64,000 bases of DNA. Origin: Acanthococcus lagerstroemiae (Eukaryota; Arthropoda; Insecta; Hemiptera; Eriococcidae). The DNA lies in assembly GCA_031841125.1 (NCBI GenBank), contig CM063113.1, forward strand, positions 57,033,211-57,097,210. Reading direction: 5' to 3'. Under the pieces are notes generated by a model. It saw only the letters and a list, made by a program, of their open reading frames with translations. It was not told where the DNA came from and made no database searches. Both the position numbers and the translations under genes were made by a program. Shown one piece after another: positions 1-11,476 of this stretch (its first letter is position 1; each line of letters begins with the position of its first letter).

Positions 1-1740
1 AGGTAAAGACTTTTTGTAGATCGAAGACGGCTAGTACATGATGGCGGCGGGAGAAGGCTTCGAAGATGGAGCAGGAAAGGAAGGCAAGTTGTTCTTCTGT
101 TGATCGGCCGGGTTGAAATCCAGCTTGTTGAGGAGGCATTAATTTTTCTGTGGAAAAAATGCGTTGGAGCCGAGCGTTGACTATTTTTTCTAGGAGCTTG
201 CAAAGTACGGAGGTGAGTGAGATGGGTCTGTAGTTGTCGATGCGGTGTAGAGGTTTGTGTGGTTTGAGAAAGGGGTATGATGATTGCATGTAGCCATGCT
301 TGAGGAAATTGTCCAGTGTTTTAGATGGTGTTGAAGAGGCGGAGAATGAAGAATTTCAGTTTGGGGTGTGCGTTTTTGCTCATCGAAATGTGGATTTCGT
401 CTGGTACTGGACTTGCTGATTTGGTGCGTCGAACGGCTGATTGTAGTTCTTTGTAGGTGAGTTGTTGACTGTAAGTGGCTTCGGCGTGATCTGTGTGACT
501 AGTGTTGGTGAAGTGTGGTGGGGCTGCTGAACGATTTGAAGCGTTTGCGAAAGAATCAACAAAGGATTCGGCTGTGTCTGTGGACGATGTATGAGGTTGC
601 TGATCTCCGGATATGATGGCGGTGGGGATGTGGCATGTTCGTTTCTTTTCTATTGCCCGTATTTGGTTCCATACTTCGGCTGGTGGAGTATTTTTGGTGA
701 TACTTGAGACATATATAGCTGTCACGAGTGCTTTTAGGCTGTCTCGAATTCCAGTTTGGCTTTGGCTCTCTTTTTTTTTTTAAGTATATGTAATTTTCTG
801 GCGTGGAGTTTCTTCTGCGTTTTCGTAGTGCGTTTTTTCTATTTTTGAGGACGATGGAGCAAGCTGCGTTCCACCAAGGAACAGGTATTCCGTGGGTGAC
901 TGTGCTACGAGCAATTGGATGGGTTGGATGTGGTGTGCGTTTATGTGATATGTCTAGGAGTGTTGTGGTGATAAATTGGGTTGCTTCTTTCGGATTTGTG
1001 ATTGGAGGAGCGATGACTGAAGCGCTTGTTTTATAGTAGAGTTTCCAGTCTATTTTCCGATGGTTCAGCTTTGAAGTTGCGAAAAGTTCTTGGTTGAGTG
1101 GATTTTGTAGTGATTCAACGATGAGGGGATACGGTCGCTGCCAGCCATGTCTGGGTGATACTGGACTAGTTGGCTGCTTAGCTGTGCGGTGCTGATAATG
1201 AGATCTACGCCGGACCAGGTGCGATAAGTGAAGTTGAAGTGTGTGGCTCGGTGATTGAGGAGGGTGAGATTGAGTGTGTCCAATATTTCGTGCAGTATTT
1301 TGCCTCTGGAGTTGGTGTTGTTACTGCCCAGCATTGGGTGATGAGAGTTGAAGTTTCCAGTTAGTACAAATGGGTGTGGATGTTGTTCCAGGAGCGTTTT
1401 CTGGTCTGCTTGTGCGAGGGGAGTGTTGGGAGGAAGATAGATGTTGCAGACAGTGAGACGAATTGGGGCAAGAATTTGAACTGCGACAGCTTGGAGATTT
1501 GTGTGGCGATTGATTCTGTCTGCATACAGTTTGTGAGAAGCTGCTATAGCGACTCCTCCATGGGCGACTACGTTATCAGCTGGCCAGTTAGAGTGGGATG
1601 TATAATTCAGAAGAGAGGGTGAAAAGTTAGTTTTGAAGTGAGTTTCTTGGAGACGTACGATTTGTGGAGTGTAAGTATGAATAAGGAGTTTGAGATCTTC
1701 GTGGTGTGAGTAGAAGCCATTACAATTCCAGTTTATTGCA
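1..1740 (-). pseudogene. LINE ORF2 remnant (endonuclease plus RT start), I/jockey-like group
   Basis: Read on the minus strand, this is the front half of a non-LTR retrotransposon ORF2. At about 1735-1680 it opens with INWNCNGFYSHHEDLKLLI, typical of the start of an AP-type endonuclease (target nicking). The endonuclease C-terminal part lies at 1334-1065. The linker to the RT is at 725-321. At 245-60 the first RT blocks appear, with NYRPISLTSVLCKLLEKIV followed by QQAGFQPGRST. The frame changes several times and carries stops, so the copy is dead. It runs off the left edge of the window before the catalytic RT motifs. The clade is inferred from motif style only. Confidence 0.8.
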
Positions 1741-2420
1741 GAGCGGAGTTAGGTTTGACGTCCGATTTTGCGGTGACTGCGGTCAGGATGCGTGAGATTC
1801 GGCCTTTAGATTTGGCATTGTGAACGATGGGGTGACATTTTTGAAGTAGTTGGGCTAATTGATTAGCGTGGATATTGAGTTTTTGCATGTTTGTTGCGGC
1901 GTCTTTGGTTAGATTTTTGCACGTAGTTTGTTTGATCGGCATATAAAAGTTTGAGCTGTTCTAATAGTTGTTTTGCTGTCAGCGGTGGAATATCGTTTCT
2001 GTTTTCCCTTTTTTGGTTTGATGTTGGGCTAGGGAGTCTTGTGATGGAGTGTTGTCCAGCTTAATTAGGATGGCGTCTTTGTATTTGGAAGAGATGGAAC
2101 CGATGGAGGGTGGGGTTCTTTTGGCTGCTACAGGCGGAAAGTCATTCGTGGGAAGAATATTTTCGGTCTGTGCGTCAGTGGTTTGAAAGGCTGGCGAGAA
2201 GCTTTTTTACACTTCGTCTTCGAGTGTTTGGGAGCATTCTTCAGCTCTGCGATCCTTGAGTCCCCATGCGAAACAGGCTAAGTTGTCGAATGCGAGAAAA
2301 AGATGCCGTAAGTACGATTGGCGTGTAATAATTCTGTGGATGAGGGTATTTGTGAGCAATGGGCATTCGGTGAGAGGTAAACTTGGCGCCGCCAGCTGAT
2401 TATGTGGACCTTTCAATCAT
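1741..2420 (-). pseudogene. Possible ORF1 (gag-like) remnant upstream of the LINE
   Basis: This lies directly 5' of the endonuclease on the same strand, where LINE ORF1 would sit. It holds broken frames at 1942-1733 and 2416-2207. A short piece in another frame (CGGAKFTSHRMPIAH) resembles a decayed zinc-knuckle, but the cysteine-histidine spacing is not convincing. The assignment rests mostly on position. Confidence 0.3.
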
Positions 2421-2519
2421 GTGAATGCCGCAATAAAGGTATCGGTCGATAGGTTTCGAATCCGTTGAATTCATTTTGATTTATGGAGACGTTTTATCGT
2501 TGGCTGTCAATCAAGAATG

Positions 2520-2792
2520 TGCATCACGTCATGATTACGGAAGACTTTTTACCAATGCAGCGTGGATTTTTGATGGAATTTCAATGCCCACGTTCAGTTG
2601 ATTCGTCACAGAGTTTCTAAAGGGTAGCATACGGAGGATACATTTTCCTATCCTGGTCGAATGCAAATTGTGGTTTTGTTCCTGACAGCATCGGGGTCCC
2701 AGTCTTGCTAGTATTTACTTTTATCCCGAGTGCAATGTAGGCGCTGTTGAAACATGTCATTGTTTCCTGAAGAACATAGTTATCAAACTAGC
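2520..2792 (-). pseudogene. LINE RT fragment, same family as the copy at 39-40.9 kb
   Basis: The minus strand reads LQETMTCFNSAYIALGIKVN then TSKTGTPML. This matches in order the block LQDTLNCFKEAYTSLRLKVN at 39770-39830, which follows the RT catalytic motif. A weaker downstream stretch (QLNVGIEI, then KIHAAL) fits the next block of such RTs. There are stops and no intact frame. It is a short dead scrap next to a Tc1-like remnant. Confidence 0.55.
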
Positions 2793-2827
2793 ACACAGTA
2801 ATCAGGGTACTAAAGCTCTAAGATATA

Positions 2828-3240
2828 CACTGCAGGACAAAAGTCTTTATTCACCCCTCCCCCCCCCCCAAAAAAAAAATCATGATTTTCCTATTAGAAA
2901 AAGAGAACCAGCAAATGACTGGACATTCAGATATAATATTTCTAGAACATTTTTCTCTTTTCACGGGTGTGCTGTGGAGGCATTCAGACATACTCGATAC
3001 AGACAAAAAAATCACTAATGTAGCAAAGAATTACATATTTCGTACCACTAAGAAGCAGATGTAAGACGACAAAGATTTACTAAATGTTAATAAAACTAAC
3101 CAGAAGTTTATCCTAGTAATGCATGTTGCGGCCACGGGCCCGAATCACGGCATGCTATCAATTGACGCACGGACCTCCTCCTGAGGCATCGCTTCCCATT
3201 CTTTTCGCAGGGCAGTTCTAATTTTACTTCAGCCCATGGT
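2828..3240 (-). mobile_element. Tc1/mariner-type DNA transposon remnant (3' end of transposase plus one terminus)
   Basis: The minus strand at 3240-3108 encodes the C-terminus of a Tc1-like transposase: RTALRKEWEAMPQEEVRASI then SMP, and after a one-base frame change VIRARGRNMHY and a stop. This is the usual end of Tc1 transposases. At 2826-2827 a TA dinucleotide is followed by CACTGCAGGACAAAAGTC, which looks like a Tc1 terminal repeat. The other terminus and the DDE catalytic domain are absent, so the copy is truncated at about 3240. A C11A10 run sits just inside the terminus. Confidence 0.7.
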
Positions 3241-3298
3241 TTAAATGAGCCGCGAAGCGGGCCAGCTAGTTGCTTATAAATCCAGTTGTCGACTCAAT

Positions 3299-3430
3299 TC
3301 CTCCACCTATCCAGCCTCGACTATTTGCTGATGACCTCAACATCTCTCTGAACACTAACAACCTCCAACACGCACAGAACCTGCTACAAACATGCTTATC
3401 TAACCCAGAAGAATGGAGCGACAATTGATG
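3299..3430 (+). pseudogene. LINE RT fragment with FADD catalytic box
   Basis: An open plus-strand frame reads IPPPIQPRLFADDLNISLNT and continues for 24 more codons to a stop at 3428. FADD is the RT active-site motif, and the following LQ...W spacing is typical of I/jockey-like LINEs. No other RT blocks are present, so it is a 43-codon scrap. It may belong to the same lineage as the fragment at 63001. Confidence 0.6.
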
Positions 3431-4440
3431 CGTCCTCCCCTAGGCTTCAAGAATTTCAAGACGGGATGAGAAGAAGAAATGTTTCCTATGGGTTCGGAAA
3501 AAATCCTGGATAAGTCCGTAAAAGTTTTGGACAGTCCCGAATTTTCATTTTCCGCTTTTGGTAGACACTCTGTGCACGTGAGCTCTCGTTCTTACAGTTT
3601 CCTTTGTTGAATCTGAAGGGGCGAGCAAAATTATACTGCTTCCACTTAAGCTTTTCGAGTGAAGGGCAACTGCAGCTACTGCCCCCCCCCGGCTGCGGCG
3701 CCACCAGAATACATCAAACGAAGGAGTGTATTCGATTAGCACGAAATCGACGAACGATAATCACGAGCAAGGCGTTCGCAGGAGCCTATTTTTTTAACTG
3801 CTTTTTCCATTACCGCAAATAATGCGATTCGAGTCGTTATTATTATTTACTATTAGGCGATTGTATAGGCGAGCGAGAAAAATAACAAAACGCCAATAAA
3901 GAATAATATATAGGAAAACAAAAGAAAGCGATTAGCGATGTTTCGCTGAGTTACACAATGTATTTTTGGTACCTACATGATGGTGCATACGTAAAAGTAT
4001 TTCGTAACCATCGTAACCGCGTTATTGATCACCGACTTTCGACGCTCGTGTCAGTCATCACGCCGATTTAAGGGATGCAAACAAATTCATTAGGTGGCGG
4101 CTGCTTCGCGAACTTTACGCGAAGCAAAGCTGATCCGAGAAGACTCTTGCCGCGCATTAGTACTCGATGGCACGCCGTGATCCGAGCTTACACACTTTCG
4201 CGGTATCTACAAAGTTGGTCAATGGCGAAATGCTATCTGCGCATCACCTGGTAAAGAAGAAACTGTAGGGTGTTTCACGAACTGAGTAAACTGATGACGC
4301 AACCCTGACTGTCAACTATTATGAATCAAAAGAAAGAGTTTGACCGCTGCACGGAAAGACATTACATTGTTACACAGATACGTCATACAGGCGACCGCGT
4401 TGACGTGGCATACCTATATATTTAAAATATGTTTGAAAAA
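3431..4440. other. No gene recognised
   Basis: I see no conserved domain or RNA gene here. Short frames at 3486-3822 overlap one another on both strands and resemble chance frames. A small perfect hairpin lies near 4106-4130 (GCTTCGCG...CGCGAAGC). Confidence 0.5.
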
Positions 4441-4499
4441 CTGGGTTCTATGAAGTTCAACACCTATATCTCAGGCCCTAATTATCGCACAATGCTGGT

Positions 4500-4748
4500 T
4501 AAGGTCTTAAAACACTAGGTGACTCAAGCTCCTTATGAAACTTTTTTGATCACTCAAATCCGTTCAGTCTGAGGAGAGTTATGAGGTAACAACCAACTCT
4601 ACCTCACCACTCACACACATTTCTGACACTCATTTGTCCATTACTCACGAACTACTTGACCTACAAAGTTCATCTTAGTCTTAGGAACACTCAGTGAAGC
4701 AACCTCTTTCATATGCTTTTTCGATCACTCAAATCCGTTCCATACACA
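4500..4748 (+). repeat. Two diverged direct repeats about 172 bp apart
   Basis: The block containing TGATCACTCAAATCCGTTC occurs near 4546 and again, as CGATCACTCAAATCCGTTC, near 4720. The 60 bases before each copy are also alignable (GGTCTTAAAACACT versus AGTCTTAGGAACACT). No coding content was seen. Confidence 0.6.
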
Positions 4749-4771
4749 AATAAAATACTGCATTCTGATTG

Positions 4772-4915
4772 ACTTTCAGCATTATCCAATCATATAAAAT
4801 CCACATTTCCAATGTTGCAATTCTGGCACCAAAGAATGATCATTGTCAGAAGATCAACGACAAGATTTTGGACTTGATTCCTGGAGAAGCCAAAACCTAC
4901 AGAAGCGTGAATAGA
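4772..4915 (+). pseudogene. Helitron-type helicase (PIF1-like) fragment
   Basis: The frame reads NVAILAPKNDHCQKIND then KILDLIPGEAKTYRSVN. This closely fits the conserved C-terminal block of Helitron Rep-helicase proteins, a PIF1-family domain that unwinds DNA during rolling-circle transposition. Only about 45 codons remain. The fragment is cut on its right by an RTE insertion whose target duplication begins at 4916. Confidence 0.6.
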
Positions 4916-4922
4916 CTGATCA

Positions 4923-5984
4923 CAGACAAGGAATACCACGGAAAGTTATTAACATCTTGAAAGAATTATACAGAAATTCGCAAGGGAGAGTAAAATTGGA
5001 TACGGAAGGAAAGAAGTTTAAAATTAATAGAGGGGTCAAACAAGGAGACCCACTGTCCCCAAAACTCTTTAATAGCATTTTGGAGGAAATCTTCGGGGAA
5101 TTAGGATGGGAAGAAAAAGGAATAAAAATAAACGGCAAGTGGCTCAGTAACTTGAGATTTGCGGACGATGTGGTGCTTATCTCCCAAGAAGCAAAAGAAC
5201 TGCAAAAAATGGTCAACGAGTTCTGCGAGAAAAGCAAAAAAACAGGTCTGGAAATAAATACAAGCAAAACGATTCTCCTTTCAACCCAGCAGGAAAGACC
5301 CATTATCACAATTGAAGGTAAAATAGTGGAAATTACAGAAAATGCCACATACCTAGGACAAACCATCTCATTCAAAAACAGACTAGGAAAGGAATTATGT
5401 AAAAGAAGAGCTAATGCGTGGAGAAACTACTGATCCCTCAAAGAGATCTACAAAAGTAAAATGTCAATTAAATAAAAATACTGGAAGGCTGTACTATCCC
5501 CGTCTTTACATACGGAATCCAAACGTGAGCAGCCATAGAGGGACAGAGATGGACATGGTCTCAAAGACCCAAATAGCAATGGAAAGGTCAATAACTGGTA
5601 TAAAAAAGAAGGACAGAGTAGAAAACCAAAATGTAAGAAAGAAAACGAAAGCAAGCGACTGCAGATACGTGGCTAAAAAACTAAAGATGGATTACACAGG
5701 GCATGTGGCGAGAGGAGGAGAAAATAGATGGGAAAAAATAATAATGGAATGGACACCATTATAGGAGAAAAAAAGGGCAGGTAGACAAAAGACTAGATGG
5801 GAAAACGAAATCATAAAATTTGCAGGAACAGCATGTGGAAGGGATGCAAGAGTTCGTCATCGCTGGAGGAAAGTAGGGAAAGCCTATGCCCAAAGGTGGG
5901 CGCATTAGTTATAAGTTACATACGTTGTAAGCGCATATAAAACTATAAATAAAAGCTGTACTACTACTACTACTACTAAACGAG
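4923..5984 (+). mobile_element. 5'-truncated RTE-like LINE with target duplication and (TAC)n tail
   Basis: The element is flanked by the 7-base direct repeat CTGATCA at 4916-4922 and 5985-5991. It carries the second half of an RT and ends in a TAC trinucleotide run at about 5958-5978. A simple-sequence 3' tail is characteristic of RTE-clade LINEs. It is 5'-truncated, as most LINE copies are. It sits between a Helitron helicase scrap and a second, older RTE copy. Confidence 0.75.
4930..5908 (+). pseudogene. RTE-like reverse transcriptase, C-terminal half, frameshifted
   Basis: The frame opens without a start codon at GIPRKVINILKELY. It runs through the RT template-grip block RGVKQGDPLSPKLFN and the catalytic box LRFADDVVLIS (about 5153-5185), then INTSKT and YLGQTISF. 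A stop and frame change near 5433 move the thumb region into the next frame (5414-5764, AKKLKMDYTGHVARG). The end is ...KAYAQRWAH with a stop at 5906-5908. The protein would copy element RNA at a nicked target, but this copy is broken. Confidence 0.75.
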
Positions 5985-5991
5985 CTGATCA

Positions 5992-7052
5992 GAATGAGAA
6001 CCGAGCCGAAAAACGAAAAGGCCAAGACATGAATGCATCCAAAACCAAAATAATGACAAACGAGGAAGAGACTGAATCAAACTAGGGGAACTAACAACCA
6101 AAAAAGTAAAAAAATACAAATACCTGGGCCAGAATATATCCTTCAACGCGAGGGCATCAAAAGAAAAGAGGATCAGAATAGCAAACATATGGGGCGAGCT
6201 TTTTGGGCCAAAAAGACGATTCTAAAAAGTAATATAAAACTTACGACTAAAATAAAAGTTCTGGAAATGTGCGTGATGCCGGTGCTGGGCTATGTCCGTC
6301 AGACGTGGGCTTTAACAAGGAAGCTTACCTCTAACTTAAGAAAACCCAGTACGCAATGCTGGGGAGCATACTTGATATCAAGTTGGAAGACAAGATTAGT
6401 ATCGATAAAATAAAAGAGTTGTTAAAAGGCCTAAATTTAAGTTTGCAGGACATTATAGACAGGGGGGACAGGAACAAGTAGAACCTGCTGGCAACACCAA
6501 AGTGTCTACTGGATTCGGGAAACAAAATATCATCACTTTTCATGACATTTTTTCATGACTATCGAGGGATATAAAAAGGAAGTGGAGGAGGGAGGCAAAC
6601 TTGGAGCTTCACGCTTCACCAGTGGCTCAATACAGAGCGCGCTAAATTTCCATAGTAAATATTCACTCAATATTTATTTTTCATTAAATGAATAAAACTG
6701 ATTTTTTTTTCTTTTTGGTAATGGAAATATCGTGAGCTATGACATGATGAAATATAATGACTTGTCAGGATTTTTCAGGCCAGCAGACACCCTGAACACA
6801 CTGGATCCGACGGGACATAAAAAGGAAGCGAGGGAGGCCACCCACAAGATGGATAGACGAGATTGTGAGATATAGCGGCCCTTACTGGGCTAGTAATAAT
6901 GCCCTCGACAGGGGACTCTGGCAGAATGCGACAGATGCCTATGCCCAAAGGTGGGCGGGATAGACAGTTGTTCACCTAAGTATATAATACGAGTAAGTAA
7001 CTCACACGTCTATTCCAGGCTGCAAATAAATAAATAAAATAAAAAAAACACA
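5992..7052 (+). pseudogene. Second RTE-like LINE copy, C-terminal part, with internal rearrangement
   Basis: Fragments appear in order in shifting frames: MNASKTKIMTN, KYKYLGQNISFN, KVLEMCVMPVLGY, MLGSILDIKLEDKISI, then at 6812-6963 RGRPPTRWIDEIVRYSG and DAYAQRWAG with a stop. This is the same layout as the preceding copy. Between about 6580 and 6805 lies sequence unrelated to RT. It is flanked by two versions of the same ~25-base stretch (GATATAAAAAGGAAGTGG at 6568, GACATAAAAAGGAAGCG at 6814). The 3' tail is AAATAAATAAATAAAATA at about 7024-7042. Confidence 0.65.
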
Positions 7053-9040
7053 TGTCAAATATATAGTTTTCAAAGTCAGTGGTGTTATTCAGACTCCATT
7101 TTAATAACCGGGCGATCCTACTACAGCCAAAAACAAAATTACGTCGTATTTGGAAGTGCCTATCCCTCTGTACTGTGTCAATGTATTGCAACTCAGTCAA
7201 TTTGCTTCGATTAGCCTGATCTCCTGAATATTCTCGAGGACTGACCGTACAGCCTGCTATTCCCATCTCACTCGATATTCAGTTCAAATTTTGATTTCTC
7301 CTTCCATTTTCCGCGACCGGGTGTATTCCGTGCGAAGGAAGCGTATCCGCGTATTTCAGCCGAAGAAATAGTTTCGAGACGCCGGCACGCTGAAGCTATT
7401 TTCTGTGCCACCGATTCTCGAATTCGGTTTTTCTCGAGTCTCCGCGGGGAGTTGAACTCTTTCCAAAGAAGCGAATTTCCGTTCGACAGGCCCTAGCGCG
7501 AATACTCTCAATATGGTGGAAAAGTTTTTCCGATAACACCTGCACCAGCAGCCAGACCAGTGGCTGCGTTCGGGAATTTAAATTTGTTAACAATTCGGGC
7601 TAAAAGATGTAACGAAGTACTCGAAATTCGACTTACGCCCTCCACCGGCGTGTATGTTCGCCAAATTTCGTGAGCTTTACTCGTCCCCGCGGACGGACTC
7701 GGCAACTTTTTCGTACCTTCCTACACACTTTTTCGATATCTCCAGCCGGCTAATACACGTTTGGTTAAATTTGCATAATTTAATTTGTTTCCGAACATCC
7801 CATCCATTACCGCCCGGTAGTGCTGTCCGGCTTTTCGTGTTCTCATTTGGCCGACCAGATTCGTGTTTCCACTTCGAACGGTTCCCACACCCTCTCTCGT
7901 TCGGAATCGAAAAACCGAAAAATTATTTTTCAAAAACGAAACTTTCGTATAAATTAGCTTAAAAAGCCCGGAAATGGACGCCCTGGCCCCCGGCTCAATT
8001 AACGTAGCGCCAATTAGCAAACTAAATCTGCGAAATGAAAATCCGTGTACTCGAACTTTTCAACCATTGAAAGCCTCGTTTCCATCGATACCCGATTCTT
8101 CGAGTAATTTTTAACGAAAACTTTTAACAAACTTCGCCTTTCTTTTATATATTTTCTTCTTCTTCTTCTTTTTTCTTTTTCGCGCAACTTGTGAGAATGG
8201 AAATTCAGCGTTTTTAAAACTTCATCGATTCGTGTTACAATAAATGAGGCGAGCTCTTATTATCGTATATCGTGTGCCGGTAACAAATCGAGAGAACGTT
8301 TTACGACCTTTAAGGGCGAAAAAAAGAGGAGGGAAGAATTGCCTACGAAACAGCTTGTAGTTTTCATTCGCCGTTTATTAAACGATTACGAGCGAATTTA
8401 CGTTACAAGGGGAGAAGGTTGAAAGGTTCGTGTTTTGGTTTTATCGGCTCGATGTCGGAGTTCATTCGAAGTCAAGGGCTGACTGAGTTTCGTCGTCGCC
8501 GTGACCGAGTTGATTAAATCAACCCCGTTGCAGAAAAAGATGTCGTCGATAGAAGAAAACGAAAATTTTCAGACGTGAATTTCAAATCGTTGGTATTCAA
8601 ATTTCAAAGTCACGAGCGATTACAATTTCCCGTATTTAGCGGACGATGGATTCAAAAATGGGGAAGGTCGTGAATCCACCGATACCAGACCCACAATTCG
8701 CAAGATTATTTGAAAAATTGGAAAAAATCACGAATTCAGTTCCGAAGATAATTTTAGCGGGAAAAATTCTTCGGTCATGAGAACGATCAGATCTTGTGAT
8801 CGTTTTGATCTTTACTTCGCGGTTTTGCCTGCAGGTGATCTTTTTGATCTTCGATCATTTTACGAATAAGAAATAAAACAAGATCATTTAAATCACAAAC
8901 TTGATAATCTTTTTGCGACAAGAACGGTACGACGGAATTATGAAGGTAACCCTACCCCACAACGTTTTCTTTTGCGAGTCGTCAGTTTTTCTGACCTATT
9001 TCCATCTCCTACGACGATAGGACTTACTCATTCGCCTCTG
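7053..9040. other. No gene recognised; mixed-composition unique-looking DNA
   Basis: Several short frames occur on both strands (7396-8020), but they overlap and none shows a domain. A TTC-rich stretch lies at 8150-8170. From about 8760 to 8900 the word GATC recurs often (GATCTTGTGATCG and similar). I see no RNA gene and no clear exon. Confidence 0.45.
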
Positions 9041-9046
9041 TCTGGT

Positions 9047-9668
9047 AATCTTAGATCGTGATCTTCCTAATCTAAAGGTCGTATGATCTTGCCCATCCCA
9101 GGATGGAATTACAGTGGGCTCATTGCCGGATAAAATTTGTATACCTGTCAAATGAGATCTCGAGGCTAGTCTAACTTTTGTACTGTACTGTGTACACCCT
9201 TCTCCCTCCATCCGCGAGAGGAAAAGTCTCCTCATCGCTGTAGTCAGCTCTCTTGCTATAATTCATGAAAGTCAGATACGTTGTTCTCGCCTTCCCTGGA
9301 AAAGAAAGGAGTCAGAGAATTAAGATCGAGAAGCTTGACTTCTTGTACTTCTTCATGATCTTAGATAGTAATTTTCTCATTTAAAGATCATACGATCTTG
9401 CCCATCCCAGGATGGCATTACAGTGAGCTCACCGTCGGATAAACTTGTAAGTCTGTGAAATGAGATCTCGAAGCCAATTTACCTTTTGTACTGTGTGTAC
9501 CCTCCTCCCTCCATCTTCCTTAAGAAGAGAAATCTCCTCGCCACTGTAATCAGCTCTCTTACTATAATTTGTGGAAGTCAGGTACGCTATTCTTGCCCTG
9601 CCTTCCTGAGAAGAGAAAGGAGTCAGAGAGTTAAGATCCAAAAGCTTCGCTTATTGTATTTCTTCAAA
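9047..9668 (+). repeat. Head-to-tail duplication of a ~310-bp unit
   Basis: Two adjacent copies start near 9047 and 9357. Shared landmarks at a constant offset of about 310 include TCTTGCCCATCCCAGGATGG (near 9087 and 9397), AAATGAGATCTCGA, CCTCCCTCCATC and AAAGGAGTCAGAGA. The copies differ by scattered substitutions and small indels, so the duplication is not recent. The frames at 8996-9235 and 9429-9641 on the minus strand are the same non-coding unit read twice. Confidence 0.85.
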
Positions 9669-10139
9669 GAAGAACGGTTCAACACAGGGGCGTGGCGAAG
9701 AGTTTTGAGGGGAGCAAAAATTGTGAAAGTTCTGACTGACGCAACTCAAAATTCCCTAGTATCAACATTGTTTTGTATTGGCTAAAAAAAAAGAAGAAAC
9801 TTTTGACTTGTATTTTTCTAACTTTTGATCTATCTACTAAAATGTCCTAACTCCAGAGGAGGCTTCCATGCCCCCCTTATTTTCGTCCCTGACTGAAATG
9901 GTAAATTTTCCCAACTGATGAGTGAAAGATTCCTACGGGGATTAAGTTGCCCCCTCCCCCCTGTTGGTTAGTCCCTGGTTCAACAGCGACGTAGAGGAGC
10001 TTTAAATTTTTCAGCAATCCGATCTTCCTCCCCACTCATTTCATGTAACAGAAAGAGTTAAGTGATGAGATCTAAGGCTTCTAACAAAAAAGAAAAAAAA
10101 AAGTTTTAAATGATTTTTATCAAGTTATTTCGAGCTCTC
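9669..10139. other. No gene recognised
   Basis: The phrases GGGGCGTGGCGAAG near 9687 and CCCTTATTTTCGTCCCTG near 9874 are reminiscent of insect repeats but have no clear boundaries. Nothing coding was seen. Confidence 0.35.
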
Positions 10140-10470
10140 GATGATCTAGGATACCGTTTAGGTAAGTTTTAATAGGACTTACGATGAGTATTCATCAAAT
10201 TTAAGAAAATCTTAAGGAGTCATGATGGTTCCAAGCAGAGTTCTGAGAAGCCATAATCAGTCTTAATGAGTTTAATAAATTTCAACAGTCTCGCGGAGTT
10301 TTAATGAATACTGACATGGTTTTATCAAGTTTTAGTCACCATTAACAAAGTCTTAACTAATCTCAATGAGATTTAAATAGTCTTCATGAATCATACAGAG
10401 GTTGTATCAAGTTTTGATGAATTCTGACGGAATCATAATGAGTTTTAAATACAGTCAGTTTCACCAAGTT
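10140..10470. repeat. Cryptically simple AGTYTTAATGAGT-rich tract
   Basis: About 330 bases are built from diverged words such as AGTCTTAATGAGT, AGTTTTAATGAA and AGTCTTAACTAATC at irregular 15-25 base spacing. This looks like an old minisatellite blurred by mutation. Similar AGTCT-rich tracts occur at 28.98-29.27 kb and 48.64-48.86 kb. Confidence 0.5.
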
Positions 10471-10517
10471 TGAAACGAATTTCAATTTTTAATAATTAAT
10501 TTTATTAAAAGAGAACA

Positions 10518-11003
10518 CTCTTTTGCAAGAGTGTTATATAAGTCCAATTTTGGCACTTTTGAGTTAAGCGGTGTAACAGAAAATACTTCTTACGAGAAAT
10601 GCGATGGTACCACTGGATTTCCAGTGCGACCACTCAAAAAAAAAAAAAAAGAGAACGATGTCGGGATTTTGCAAGAATGTTATAAGTCTATTTCAACGTT
10701 GAATGTTCACCATCCACAGCTGAGGCATACCCTCTGTTCATTCACGAACTTATAATTTTATACAACTTTGCACTTCGACTAATTGTTCAAAATGTTATAA
10801 ATCACGACTCGTTTCTTTGCAGCTCTACAAAATGCGTTATAATCAACCTAAAAACCTGAAATTAAAGGAAGCTGAACCGAAACAGTGCTACCACCAACTG
10901 CTATTATGTATTTTCATAAGACAGTCGCAATTCGTACAGGAACCTTCTTTTTGCTCTTCTGAAAAATTCCGTTTCTGGACTTAATAACACTCTTGCAAAA
11001 GTC
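10518..11003. mobile_element. Possible MITE-like segment bounded by ~25-bp inverted repeats
   Basis: CTTTTGCAAGAGTGTTAT followed by AAGTCC at 10520-10545 is mirrored at 10977-11001 (GGACTTAATAACACTCTTG then CAAAAG). A third, direct version (TTTTGCAAGAATGTTATAAG) lies inside near 10664. There is no transposase and no clear target duplication, so the class is open. Confidence 0.5.
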
Positions 11004-11240
11004 TATTCAAGAACTAACAGCTACTTTCTGAGTGGTGTATTTAGACAACAGTGTTTTCGAAAGTATTCAAATAATATAGAAAAAGTCTTGATTCGTCTTA
11101 ATAAAATGTTACTCCCAATGTGTTTTGATAAGCCTAGCCCTGAATTCTTCTTACAGAATTTTCACAAAAGCCAGTGGCTAGCCAGTATTTTTCCAAGGAA
11201 GGGGATCAGCAAAATTTAGGGCGGGGGGGGGGGTCAACCT

Positions 11241-11463
11241 ATTTTTTTCCTAATTTACTCTCAACCCGAGTCCTGGAATCCGCCCTTTCGAGCATTACTT
11301 CAGAGACGTCGAGGAGGCTGTTAGAGCTATTTTAGCCCTCTTCTCATCTTGCCGAAAAATCGGCCTATTTTAGGTCGAAATGTAGCGAGTTGCTACGTGG
11401 GCTCGAACCCGGCACCTCCGGATTCCGAGTCCAGCGCGCTATCCACTCGGCCAACCAGACCTC
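11241..11463 (-). mobile_element. tRNA-derived SINE, family 1, full-length copy
   Basis: On the minus strand the head carries an RNA polymerase III A box (TGGCCGAGTGG) and B box (GGTTCGAGCCC) with tRNA spacing. A ~150-base family-specific body follows, ending in TCGGGTTGAGAGTAAATTA and an A-rich tail. It is nearly identical to the copy at 14127. G runs flank it on the plus strand on both sides (11223-11233 and 11464-11476). It is not a functional tRNA gene. Confidence 0.85.
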
Positions 11464-11476
11464 GGGGGGGGGGGGG

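Noticed and set aside
5948..5980. TAC microsatellite as an independent locus
   Set aside because: It lies just inside the target duplication of an RTE copy and is best read as its 3' tail.
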